Source: Cordilura impudica (taxonomy: Eukaryota > Arthropoda > Insecta > Diptera > Scathophagidae). Taken from it: a stretch of 64,000 nucleotides of DNA. The first letter of the stretch is position 1; the number at the start of each line of letters is the position of its first letter. The stretch covers positions 248,001-312,000 of the forward strand of contig CAVMKG010000281.1 in assembly GCA_963682025.1 (NCBI GenBank), in the 5' to 3' direction. Below the pieces are notes generated by a model that did no database searches, had not been told where the DNA came from, and saw only the letters and a list, made by a program, of their open reading frames with translations. Both the position numbers and the translations under genes were made by a program. Below are positions 1-9,956 of the stretch, in pieces.

Positions 1-804
1 AACATTGGTCATGCATCAGAGGTGAACAAGTTAGCTGAAAATATTACTTTGTTGTTGGTACATTTTAAATATCCAATGTTTGACATTTCTCTACCGTCAA
101 TTAGATTGACTTTCTTTCCAAGTTAAAAACTCACAAAAAAAAAATATCTCAAACGGCCGTTTTAAGCAATTTTGACTACAGTAAAAAAACTGAATTAAAG
201 TGATAACAAAATTAAGAACTAAGTTAACTCGAAAATGAGATTCTATGAACAATGGACTAAAAAGTGTTTATCAGAAACTAAGTATAAATATTAAATTGTA
301 ATCAATTGGAATCATCTATAGTACTGAACAAAATAAAGTACGCAGTTTTTACTTTTATTTATTTAAGAGAATTACGCGTAAAGTGTTGGGATTATCTATC
401 TATTACTACGTGAAGAAAATATTTTATTCCCTTTTTACGCAAAATATGAGTACGGAGGAGTGTTAAATTTGGCACAGTTATAACTAATGTAGATGAGAAA
501 CGGAGAATGATATAATTTATGTATAATATGTTTTAAAAATATATTAAATAAAATAAAATAAAATATTTATAATAATTCGTTACACCCTGTTAAATTGTGT
601 ATCGCATGCCCTGTGTTTAATTGTGAATTGATAAAATTGATTAGCATACCTTTAGGCTCATTTAAATATTCATAAATTTTTTATATATGCTATACAGATT
701 AAAAAAACATAGAAAGAAAAAATTTTAATAAAATCGTCTTAAACAAATTTTAACTTAGGGCTCAACTATTATTTATTTTTAAAAATTTACTTTTATTTCC
801 ACCA
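1..804. other. AT-rich DNA, nothing recognised
   Basis: No coding region, RNA gene or repeat could be supported here. The sequence is AT-rich with short homopolymers and stop codons in all frames. Confidence 0.5.
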
Positions 805-1070
805 AGTTTTTTAAGATTTCATTCAATAAGATTAGTCGAACTTGATTTGTAGAAGCTATATGCTGAATGAAATGAGAAATCATTAATTGTTTTTGAGTTA
901 TAGCTGAAAAACTAAGCAAACAAATATGAAGATAAGGTCATAAAAAAAGTTTGGCCTGAGAAAGCCAAATCCTTTGGAGGTTTTACTATACTGGCCTAGC
1001 AATTTCACTTTGGCTAGGAATTTTTCACCCCCAGACGACGAACCCGAAAATGTTCCACAGTGTTATTAGT
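805..1070 (+). repeat. Dispersed repeat E, copy 1
   Basis: This stretch shares a degenerate block with 42728-42965 and 51055-51215. Common landmarks are an ATGAAAT..GAAATCAT..A stretch, TTGAGTTATAG, GCCAAA(T/C)..CTTTGGAGGTTTTAC and CCCGAAAATGTTCCACAGTG. The family is not identified. It may be an internal part of a larger DINE/Helitron-type element, because copy 3 directly follows a DINE-like fragment. Confidence 0.6.
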
Positions 1071-1426
1071 GATGTATACACATTTTTGTTGCATGTTGTT
1101 GTTCTTTTTTTACATGTGAACGTTCAAAAACAACAAGTAAAAAAATGTGTATGCATCGCTGATATATATCTTCAGTGGTGGAAAAATTAATAACTAGGAA
1201 CGATCAACATTTTTGAATGTCTATTAAATGTTTATTTACTTGTAAATAAATAAAACTAAGCATAAATTTAAACATAAAGTACTTCAATGAGTTTAACAAA
1301 AATTTTTGTAAATTATCTATTCATTACTCCGTCAAAAAATAACGGGCCTGGATTATTCAACAAGTTTTTTACAAACTTCCGCAGGTATTGAGTATCAGGT
1401 TTCCTGAATTTTTCCTACACATCATT
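1071..1426. other. AT-rich spacer, nothing recognised
   Basis: It contains a loose inverted pair (around TGTTGTTCTTTTTTTACATG and CAACAAGTAAAAAAATGTGTATG at 1090-1155). No gene or named element is supported. Confidence 0.4.
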
Positions 1427-2207
1427 TTTATACCTTATACCACTATGTGGTTTGGGTGTAATGACTTTGTGCTACTGTTTGTAACAACCAAAAATATATC
1501 AAATCAGAATCACTTTTTGAGTTGATTTAACAATGTCCGTCCGTCCGTCCGTCCGTCCGTCCGTCCGTCCGTCCGTCCGTCCGTCTGTGTGTCCACGTAA
1601 ACCTTGTAATCAAACTGCAGGTCGCAAGTATGAACATATTTTGATGAAATTTGGTATGTAAGCTTTCATCGGCCATGGGATGAACGCTATTGAAATTGGT
1701 TAGAATCGGTCCATGTTCAGACCTAGCCCCCATACAAATGACCCCTATGAAATCAACATATATTGCCATAAGATCCAAATTGTCATATTAGATCTTACTT
1801 AAATTGGGTTTGTATGCATTCATTACATCCATTAATGAGTAGTGCAAAAATGATCCCTTTGGCCCCATATATACTGCTTCCCGACCTTCACTTAAATCTA
1901 TTAAAAACAAAAATATTGCACTGATTCTTCTCAAATTTTGTTTTTATATATTTTTGCAAAATACAAGAGACGTTACCAAACATGATCAGGATTGGTCCAT
2001 TTTTGGACCTAGTCCCCATATAGATATAGTATCCGATATGAACTTTTTCATATCTGCAGCCAAAAAAATTAATAAAAATCCCACTCAAATTTGGTTTATG
2101 CTTATCTTCTATATCCAGTTTGTTGGGCCGAATAGATAGGGCCTCTAAACGCATGGTATAGGGTATCGTATAGTCGGTCTAGACCGACTATAATTTTCTT
2201 ACTTGTT
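1427..2207 (+). mobile_element. DINE-1/Helitron-like element type A, copy 1
   Basis: This is the reference copy for the commonest repeat in the window. It begins with TATACC(C/T)TATACCACTATGTGG, carries a CCGT microsatellite near 1535-1586, then the conserved block TGTAATCAAACTGCAGGTCGC, and ends in a perfect palindrome containing AGTCGGTCTAGACCGACT (2171-2189) followed by ATAATTTTCTTACTTGTT. A CCGT core plus a hairpin and CTTACTTGTT (AACAAGTAAG in reverse) is the architecture of the DINE-1/mini-me non-autonomous Helitrons of Diptera. It has no coding capacity. Short reading frames across it are chance products of the repeat. Confidence 0.8.
1535..1586 (+). repeat. (CCGT)n microsatellite core of DINE-like copy
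   Basis: About twelve near-perfect CCGT tetramers lie inside type A copy 1. Other copies have only two to five (for example 20090-20100, 42055-42070, 54029-54052), so the array has expanded here. Confidence 0.9.
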
Positions 2208-2249
2208 ATTTTTTGACTTAAATGTTTTTTTTTTATTTGTTAAAACTTT

Positions 2250-2560
2250 CCACAGGAGCTCAATCACATTTAGGTCCGCAGACTGAGACATTCTATAGCA
2301 GCTACTTTATTTGTCCGAAGTTTTGCTTTCATCAGGTTGGATGTTTGCTTCGGGTCTTATTCTGCATAAATTCCCATTACAGCAGCATTTCATAATTTTC
2401 TGCCAACTGTAACATTTGATTTCGCAGAATATTAATGAAAATCCAAAGCGCATATTGTTTCCTCTAATTAAAAAATTGGACCGACACCAAATAATGCAAA
2501 ACAGCCCCACATCACCAGCGATCCTCCCCCGTGTTTAACAGTCTTCTTTGTATATTTACA
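2250..2560 (-). pseudogene. Tc1-type transposase fragment (catalytic middle and C-terminal part)
   Basis: Read on the minus strand, this piece encodes the Tc1 hallmarks KKTVKHGGGSLVMWGCF near 2500-2550 and SQSADLNVIELLWK near 2255-2290. The latter is the degenerate form of the family's QSPDLNPIE..LW block that precedes the catalytic Glu. Several in-frame stops and frameshifts separate the two blocks, so it is dead. It ends abruptly against the 3' end of the DINE-like copy at 2207. It may be the downstream half of the Tc1 fragment at 6250-6640, which stops at almost the residue where this one starts. Confidence 0.75.
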
Positions 2561-3176
2561 CACAGAAAACCAATTCATTATGGCTACCGAATTTATTGCC
2601 AACCGAATTGCGATAATGCTAATAACCGATTTTCGGGTTCACGTTGCACAGTGGCGCAATTTGAGTTTTTTCGTTGCAAAAATCATATCTTTTGAATCGA
2701 ATAACATAATTGAACAGTTTAAACAGCATATGATAGATAACTGTTCAGTCTATGAAATGAGCGTTTGAAAAGGGTGCTACGCTTTGTAGGGGCCTACTTA
2801 TGGGTTATCAAAGTTAAAATTTTTAGAAAAATCAATTTTATGGTAACTAAAAAAAATTATTTTTACATTTTTAGATTGTTTTTTTTTTTTTTTTTTTTTC
2901 TTTAGGGTTTTATGTTTTAAATTATTACCCAACAAATTAAAAAAAAATTACTTCTTTTTTAAATTTATTTTTTCAATTTTCTGTAAAATATTCATCACAA
3001 TTCGTACGAGAAGGTATATCTAAAAGACTAATCATTTCTAAACTATAATTATTTTCTAACTCTATTCGTGACTTCACATGCCCCAGGGAAGAAATAAGTG
3101 AATCGGAAGATGCTGCCAACATGTTGAAGAGGTCCTCATTTTGCCTTACCCTTCATGATTTGAATGTGTTCTGCAA
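2561..3176. other. AT-rich DNA, nothing recognised
   Basis: The stretch includes a run of about 22 T at 2878-2900. No coding or repeat call is supported. Confidence 0.4.
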
Positions 3177-3603
3177 TCTATATCTTAATATATAAAAACG
3201 TTGGTGCGTATGTTGGTACTCTAATAACTGTTGAACCACTAATGCTAGCGACTTCGTATTCATACCATATGTTCCATTGGTTCTCCGATTTGCATAACTT
3301 TTTTTTGTACCCGATAGGTGGCGCTGGGGTCGAGATTTTCCCAAAAAATTTATTTACGGTCCAATTTAGCTCAAATTCGCAACATATATTATGTACATAA
3401 AACTAAAATTGCTGACAAAGTTTTTCACCTGTAGGTGGCGCTGGTGTTAAAATATTTAAGAAAACGTATATTTTTTTTCAGTCATATTCATAATATTATT
3501 AAATCGTGCTTTACTTTTGCCCGACACTCGGTATTAAAATTTTGATGCAATATAAAATCCAGATGTTTCCTTCGGGCCAGCAACGCGGACCGGACTCAGC
3601 TAG
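3177..3603 (+). mobile_element. Short non-autonomous Helitron
   Basis: The element starts TCTATATCTTAATATATAAA, preceded by A, and ends ...CAGCTAG followed by T. This is the 5' TC and 3' CTRR pair inserted between A and T that defines Helitrons. The 3' end has a GC-rich imperfect hairpin (GGGCCAGCAACGCGGACC). Two internal GTAGGTGGCGCTGG-like boxes recur. At 427 bp it has no gene. Its 3' end abuts the RAG1-like pseudogene and truncates it. Confidence 0.75.
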
Positions 3604-5175
3604 TTTTTTATAAAATTTGTTAGGAGACTCCTGTGCTTCTTCAGAAAGCTCTCCAATTGGCAAAAACTAGTACTCAATTATATCTTTGCCATGCGCCAAT
3701 ATTTTATGGACGGTCGAGGTCAACTTCTTCTGTGGATACATTTCTGCTAAAAGAGATTCAGTTTTCGATGCATATTCTCCATATTTTGTAGAATTGACAT
3801 TTTCTTTGCAGTTTAAAACATCGTTCCCAATCTTTTCACGATTTGATTGTCAATTCCAGTGATTCTAGTTACTGCCTCATCATTTTCAAAAAATCTCCTA
3901 GAAGTGTTTCCATCGTTTGAGTCACCGTATCCGTGCTTGGGACAGTCTACTTTTAGTCCAACTTGTTTAAAAGAAGCATCCTGTATTTGCTTCTTTCTGA
4001 TCTTTTCCTTATCCTTTATTGATGTATTTTCATCGATGTTTTCCTCCTCTTGTGGTAGGGTATACGCCAGTTTTAGCAAGAACTCCATACACCTTATCCT
4101 TGCATGCAATGGTGACATTCCATATTCGTAATTCTCTTCGTTTGTAGAATCGTTTAAATTACCAAAGTTCTTCTGACTCTTTTTGCAAATCGGGCATGAC
4201 AATGTTGAGGTTGTTCCTGTCAGTTCGTTTACGGATGATGACGGACGTGGATTTTTCCAGTGTAGGGAAACATCAGATTTTAGCCGCAAAGGAACATCAG
4301 ATGCCATAAACATATTTCCGTCCGATATTGTAGCGTCATCGGAAGATATCCTTTGCTTATAAACGCTTTGTCCGGATGATCCATCGCAGCCCCATTTGCT
4401 GATCAATGTCAGTTTCTCAGGAAGAATTTTCACCTCATTTTCAGGAAGACTCTCCAACAACCGTTTTGCTATATGGCCCATGAGATCCTGCAGATTGGGT
4501 TTCACAGAAACTTCCGTAAACTCCGTATGGAGTGGTCGTGAATTTATTTTGGCTTGCGTAATATGCTTGTATCCTGGTAAGACGTCAGCCCCTTGTCGTA
4601 TCAACGATACCCGTGGTATCTCATATTTTTCTTTGGAAAGATGTAAGTCCATAAACAAGGCCAAGGCTTCTTCTGAACCATACTTTTTAATGTGTGCGTT
4701 TGTGGGCGTGGGAATGCTTTCCTTAATCCTTTTTAGTCGCAGTGGGCTTGCATCAGCAACAGATTTTGTAATCTGCGACCTAACTCTTTCACTGTCCTTT
4801 GTATATTTAATAGACAGCTTGTCCGATAAATGCTTCATGGTCAAGTCATTGGTGGCATCGGCAAGTTTCCTCTTTCTTGTGAAAATTGAACACTCCTCAA
4901 TACTTTTTTTTTTGCCTTCCTTTTGCTCCTCTGGTTGATGTGGTGGGTTTATCTACTGCCAATATATCCAGTATGGTGTCTTCATTAAGCCAGTCCTCGT
5001 ATTTGGAGTTGAAGTTCTGAATGGTTCGATTAGATTTCACCCATTTTGACTTAATATTTGCATATATCAGATAAAAATTATTTTTTATAATTTCGCTTCG
5101 CTCAATATTTCCGTATAAGCTATCAAGTTCTTCTAAAGCAGCTTCCGTGAAAAACTTTGGTGTTTGGTTGACCTT
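3604..5175 (-). pseudogene. RAG1-core/Transib-like transposase pseudogene
   Basis: The longest open part (4844-3813, 343 codons) contains WGCDGSSGQS with the first catalytic Asp at residue 154, NPRPSSS, a CPIC zinc pair at 217/220 and NDGNTSRRFF at 310-319. After a frameshift near 3830 the reading continues with HKILAH (3691-3708, matching the RAG1 His pair) and SEEAQESPNK, which would hold the third catalytic Glu. Upstream, homology continues to about 5165 across a frameshift at a run of ten T (4904-4913), and a CTGTTTAG acceptor-like site lies at 5176-5177. Between residues about 204 and 205 the segment that should carry the second catalytic Asp is missing without breaking the frame. There is also an in-frame TAG at 3667-3669. 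I infer a dead copy of a Transib/RAG1-related transposase. No Transib-type terminal repeats were seen. Confidence 0.78.
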
Positions 5176-6180
5176 CTAAACAGTTCAAATAATTTTAAAT
5201 TGTTCAACGCCATGTTTTCAGTACTTAAATTGTTTAACGCCATGGTTTCAGTACTTGTTGCGCCAACTTTCAGTCGTAGACTAATCCAGGCATTATGCTT
5301 ATTTTGCAATATATAGGCTTATGCTACCATGCCTAAAAATTTACCTGTTCCCTGCATACATATGGATTTAAATAAGATGTCTAAATAAGATTTGTGCCTA
5401 CCTGGAGGGACCATAAGTCAATATTGTTCTTGACCATTTGTACTCCAAACTAATTTTTAAGTGAGGTGCGTACCTGCGAATTTCAATGAGCAGTTTTTTG
5501 TGCATCCTGTGTCTGTAACAGAATATTGGGAGTAGACTTTGGCAGAGGTTCACAGGTAGACAACCGACTTAAAATGCAATTTTCAAACTATTAGATCAAA
5601 CTACTGTCAGTCAAAACATGTAAGGGATGCACGCCATACAATATCTGCAGCCATGTCTTTTTAACCTTTTTTACTTTTAGAAGCCAAACGGGCACGTCCG
5701 GGCAGATAAAGCCTTTTGAATTATGTGAAGAAGTAATTAAAGAACATGTTTTGCAAATATGGCAAATATAGAAAAATATTGATTTTTTTTATTTTCCGTC
5801 AAAGTTGAAAAATAGTGTAAAAACGGATAGTTTTTAAATAGTGATTTACCAGGAGGAACACAAAGCAAACAGTTAATTTTTTTTATCATTATATATTTAA
5901 TAAATACATCAATCAATACAAACAAAAAATAAGGCGATTCGTTACCTATTTTTTGTGATATTACACCTGAAATCGCAACAAATTGACTAAAACCGAAAGT
6001 CGGTCAACTTTGAACGGTTATATCTTCTAAACTAAAAATGTGATATTATTAAGAGTAGCATATTTGAAATCGTTGAAAAGTTTCCTATAACATGGGTTTA
6101 TTCAAAACTTCGTCGGCGCACATGAAAATTTTGATTTTTGCAACCTCGTTTGCTCTACGGGCGCCATTGTGCGTTGTTTA
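5176..6180. other. Mostly unrecognised DNA with a 30-bp tandem duplication
   Basis: Two adjacent 30-bp units (5197-5226 and 5227-5256) share AACGCCATG.TTTCAGTACTT. The rest is AT-rich with no supported gene. Confidence 0.5.
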
Positions 6181-6249
6181 CAATTCTATTGCCTTAACAG
6201 TATATATTTTATAATAATAGAAAACTTCCAGATGATATTAAATTTCTGT

Positions 6250-6640
6250 AGATACAATCGAAAATACAGTTGTTCCACTTTAGAACTATTCTGTTGGAAA
6301 ATATTTTTTTCGTGTGTACGGATCGAATTCTTGGTTGTTGGTCTTCTTACATATATTGTGCTTTCACGACCCAACAAATTTATATTTGTTTCATCTGATC
6401 ATAGAATGTTCTTGCAATTTTGGCGATGTGCGTATTGCTTGGCTAATGCTAACCATTTCTTTTCGTTTTGCTTGCATAACTGTGGAACTTTTCCCGCACT
6501 ACTACCCATCAATCCAACTTTTTTTTTTAGAGTAATCGTGCGACTACTAACAGGAGCACACAGTTTATTTTTAAACTCTTTCTTTGAACTCATACTCTCT
6601 GTCTGTCTGTATGTCTGCCATGTGGCAACCCCATTCCCCC
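6250..6640 (-). pseudogene. Tc1-type transposase fragment (N-terminal to first catalytic block)
   Basis: The minus strand reads PVSSRTI...KVGLMG..., then KKWLALAKQYAHRQN, then NIL*SDETNINLLG and YVRRPTTKN. This is the order of the second helix-turn-helix, the linker and the first catalytic Asp (in SDET) of Tc1 transposases. The conserved Trp of the WSDE block is a TGA stop and a frame change follows. The fragment ends near an EFDPYTRKK motif. It is dead and lacks terminal inverted repeats. Confidence 0.8.
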
Positions 6641-6930
6641 TCATCCAAATGATCTGAAACTTGGCTCGCAGTCTTCTTATGACTATACATTAATTCTGGG
6701 GCAGTCACGCGCAGTCATGCATAGTCACGCGCAGTCACCGAGAGATTGAAACCTCACTACCCCTCATCCGATCGATCTGACACTTTTTCCACAGACTTGT
6801 TGTGGCCAAAGATTAATTGTAAGATAGTCACACACAGTCACGCACTGTCACGGAGAGATTCAAAACTGATATGTATAAGGAAAGAAAGAATTTTAATAAA
6901 AACTTTGTTTTTATGGGTTAGATTATTAAG
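6604..6930 (+). repeat. Repeat D, copy 1 (two roughly 130-bp units)
   Basis: Two degenerate tandem units each contain CC(C/A)CTCATCC.A..GATCTGA, GACT..TTGTGGCCAAAGATTA and AGTCACGCACTGTCAC. The same structure lies in reverse at 45228-45525 and continues at 48125-48148 after a hAT insertion. Both copies adjoin AACTTTGTTTTTATGGGTTA or its complement. No coding capacity; family unknown. Confidence 0.7.
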
Positions 6931-7095
6931 CTCATTTTTTGACCGAAATGGATTGTTTTTAGATAACCCAACTAACAGACGTTTTACGCTTTCTACTTTT
7001 CATTTCAATTTATTTTTAGCATGAATTGCGTTGAAAACCTTTGATTTGGAATACTACATTAACTCAGCAATTTTCTTAAATAAATTTTCAATAAC

Positions 7096-8080
7096 TTTTA
7101 TACCCAATACCAGAGTAAAATGAGCTTTTGCTTATGTTTAAAACTACCAAAAATATTTGACCATTTTTCATTATACCGTCCGATTCAGTCGATTTAGCGT
7201 AATCAAACTTGTAATCAAACTACAGGCAGCAAATATAGTTTCATTAAATTTTGTATAAAAACTTATATCGGCCATTGGACTAATGCTATTGAAAGTGATG
7301 CAAATCGTTGCATGTTGAGGTGTAATCCCCATACAAGTGACACATAGAGGTCTTCGACTTATAATACAATAAGATTTAATTACCATATAGATCTCGACCA
7401 AATTGGGTTTGTGTACATTTAATACATCATACATCAGTTAATCAATAGTTTAAAATAATATCTAAAGAGCAATTCTTAGTCGTAGCCCCCATGTAAATCT
7501 GTTTCCCGATCTTCACTGACACCTATCTCAAATTTGGTATTAATATATTTTTTTCTTTTGCAAAAACTAAGTGACTTTACCAATATCGTCAGGATCGGTC
7601 CATTTTTTGACATAGTTCCCATATAAATATAGCATCCGGTCTGCAGGCAAAGAAATTAATAAAAACTAGCAGACTCCAGCCCTCGAAATTCGAGCGCAAA
7701 TTCTAGCAAATTTTATTTTTTCATTAAATAAAGACCCTAAAAGTATGCTAATCAATTGTAGCCAATTCACAAATTAACACAAAAAAAAAAAACTAATTTT
7801 TATTACAAGCACATTAACAAATTTAATAAACACACACATAGCATTGTATAATTTTATGTATGTGTTAGTAGCACCTTTAAATGCAATTTACTCTAAATAA
7901 AGGGAAAAAATTTAAAATCTGTAAATCTGCACAACGGCTAAAAAGAAATACCTATCAAATAATACACGTTTGGTCAAAATCGCCTAGCCTATTAGTATTA
8001 TTGATTCCACTCAATTTCGTTTCTGCTTCCTTTCTTTACCCAATTGGAAATAAGACCTGGACTAGGCCGACTTACGTCTT
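7096..8080 (+). mobile_element. DINE-like type A, copy 2 (degenerate, interrupted)
   Basis: Shared landmarks are TTTTATACCCAATACC, ACTACCAAAAATATTTGACC, TGTAATCAAACTACAGGCAGC, TAGTCCCCAT-like blocks and ATATAGCATCCG. It is interrupted at 7666 by a short Helitron-like insertion and resumes at about 8002 with a CACTCAA.TT.G.TT.TGCTT block and a decayed GGACTAGGCCGACT hairpin. The CCGT core is almost lost. Confidence 0.65.
7666..8001 (-). mobile_element. Short Helitron-like element type C, copy 1
   Basis: On the minus strand it ends in a CGCTCGAATTTCGAG hairpin, then GGAGTCTGCTAG followed by T. That is a hairpin about 10 nt before CTRR, as in Helitrons. It interrupts DINE-like copy 2 exactly between A and T of TAAAAATCC. 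Compared with other copies it lacks about 35 bp near its 5' end (the GGATAAAACGG segment). Confidence 0.7.
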
Positions 8081-8369
8081 GTTTAGCTTGAGAATTATAT
8101 CTTTTTCAGCCAAAGTGCATTGAATCCCGCGACCCATTTCGGGGTCCGTTCGAGTAAATATTAAAATTTTTACACAATTTATAATGACTTAAAGATATTG
8201 CTGTACCACATAAATTTTGATTTGTAAAGAGAGTTATAAAAATTTAAATGCATAATGAAATACCGTTACATTGTGCTCCACTTCAGAGTCTTCACCAAAT
8301 AAATATGTTATGTATGAAAATGTCTACAACTATTTATTTAGCAAAAATTTATCGTATCTATTAAATAAA

Positions 8370-8465
8370 ATGAAGCATCTATACGTAATTGCGCTCCTGT
8401 TTAGTCTAGTGGCTGTAACTCAATTCCAAACTGCAGATTACGAAGAACATTTTAAGATTAATTAG
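8370..8465 (+). CDS. Possible short secreted peptide or signal-peptide exon
   Basis: A 31-codon frame reads MKHLYVIALLFSLVAVTQ, then TADYEEHFKIN and a stop. The first about 20 residues form a textbook signal peptide: basic n-region, leucine/valine-rich core and small residues before the likely cut. A longer frame extends upstream to 8271, but the internal Met at 8370 gives the signal peptide at the N-terminus. The predicted mature part is only about 10 residues, so it may be a first exon, a relic, or chance. I do not recognise a family. A DINE-type fragment begins about 40 bp downstream. Confidence 0.25.
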   Translation: MKHLYVIALLFSLVAVTQFQTADYEEHFKIN

Positions 8466-8504
8466 TACGACCCAATGGAAGTACTGCGGACAGGAGAATC
8501 GTTT

Positions 8505-8703
8505 CAAATAGACAGACAGCCAGACAAACGGACAGATAGTTAGACAGAAAGAAAAGCAGGTAGACACACGGACATCGCCAGATGGACTCTGCTCCTTTCA
8601 CAAGGAGCAATATATAATATACATAGCTTATGGGGTCTACCGAATTTATTTTAATGAGTTACAAACGGATTGACAAACTGATGTATTTATACCCTCTTCA
8701 GAA
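8505..8703 (+). mobile_element. DINE-1-like type B, 3' fragment
   Basis: Degenerate CAGACGGACAGA repeats are followed by GGACATCGCCAGATGGACTC, TATGGGGTCTACCGAATTT, ACAAACGGATTGACAAACTGATGTAT and TATACCCTC. This is the standard 3' order of fly DINE-1 elements. The 5' half is missing. Confidence 0.75.
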
Positions 8704-9337
8704 GTGTTGACGTATAAAAATTATAATTCAAAAGAAAAAAATGTGAAAAGGGGTTACATGCCAAATGTTGATGACCAATGTCAATTTATAAAAGACAATA
8801 TTCTCTTCCTTCACCATGAACATGTTCCTATTAAAACAAGGAAAATGTCTTCTGAAGACAGACCTTGGTTTTTAAATGAGGCTAAACGTTAAATAGAAGG
8901 CCGCAACGTTGCATATGCTAGGTGGAAAAGGTTTAAAATACCTGAACTACATAATAGATATCGCAGGAAGATCAGTTGTATCCAATATAAGGCAGGTAAA
9001 ATCTACCAATTGTGAAAACAAATTTAATATTGCTGTCGGTGGTAATAAAACGTGGAAAGAAATAAGAAAAATTGGAGTTATAAAGCAAGATGATCGTAAC
9101 GGTGATAACTTGAACATTGAGGAACTCAATGAAAAATTTGTTAATATAGAAATGGCTGATGTCAATTTTTCGTTCCCCAATAATCAAACTGCCCCAATTG
9201 ATGAAAATCTCTTTAACTTTCATTGCTTCAGTCAGATGTTTTTCAAGGTTTTCTGTCCATAAAATCTAACTCTTTCGGTTATGACGATATGTGTCCAAAA
9301 TTTATAAAGTTAATATTGCCTTTCTTGTTAATATATA

Positions 9338-9711
9338 CTAGCATATTCCAGCCCTCAAAATTCGAGTGCAAATTCTAAGAAATTTTATTTTTTCATTAAA
9401 TAAAGACTCTAAAGGTATGCTAATCAATTATAGCCAATTCACAAATCAATACAAAAAACATATTCATTTTTATTACAAACACATCAACAAATTTAATAAA
9501 CACACACATAGCATTGTATAATTTTATGTAAGTGTTAGTGGCAACTTTAAATGCAATTCACTCAAAACAAAGGAAAAAATTTAAAAATCTGTAAGTCTGC
9601 AAAGCGGCTAAAAAGAAACACATTTCAAATAATATACGTTTGGTCAAAATCGGGATAAAACGGTAGAACAAAATGTCGGTCACAAGAAATCGCCTAGCCT
9701 ATTAATATTAT
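9338..9711 (-). mobile_element. Short Helitron-like element type C, copy 2
   Basis: This is the fullest minus-strand copy. It begins GGCTAGGCGATTTCTTGTGA, carries CCGTTTTATCCCGATTTTGA, and ends with the CTCGAATTTTGAG hairpin region and CTAG followed by T. It sits inside LINE-1a, so it is younger than that LINE. Confidence 0.75.
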
Positions 9712-9956
9712 AAACAACTTACTTTTTTAGTTATATAATAGCAACAATCAAATTCCCTACAAGGTAGAAATTCACCTAAATAGTTCCTGCTACGAAGGCT
9801 AGAAATGATTATCGGCCGATTGCAATCTTGTCATATTTCTCAAAAGTTTGCGAAAAACTAATTCATAAACAAATGCTGCATGTTCTTGACAGAGGTTTAA
9901 TTACAAGTCGTCAATCTGGCTTAAGGCCGAAACATAGTAGCGTAACTGTTCTTGTA

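Noticed and set aside
1527..2154. Frames of 83 and 88 codons on the minus strand and similar ones at 42044, 54019 and 54369
   Set aside because: They recur in every DINE type A copy, are broken differently in each, and include the translated CCGT microsatellite.
3847..4938. Plus-strand frames of 94 and 180 codons
   Set aside because: They are antisense shadows of the RAG1-like pseudogene, whose minus-strand reading carries the conserved motifs.
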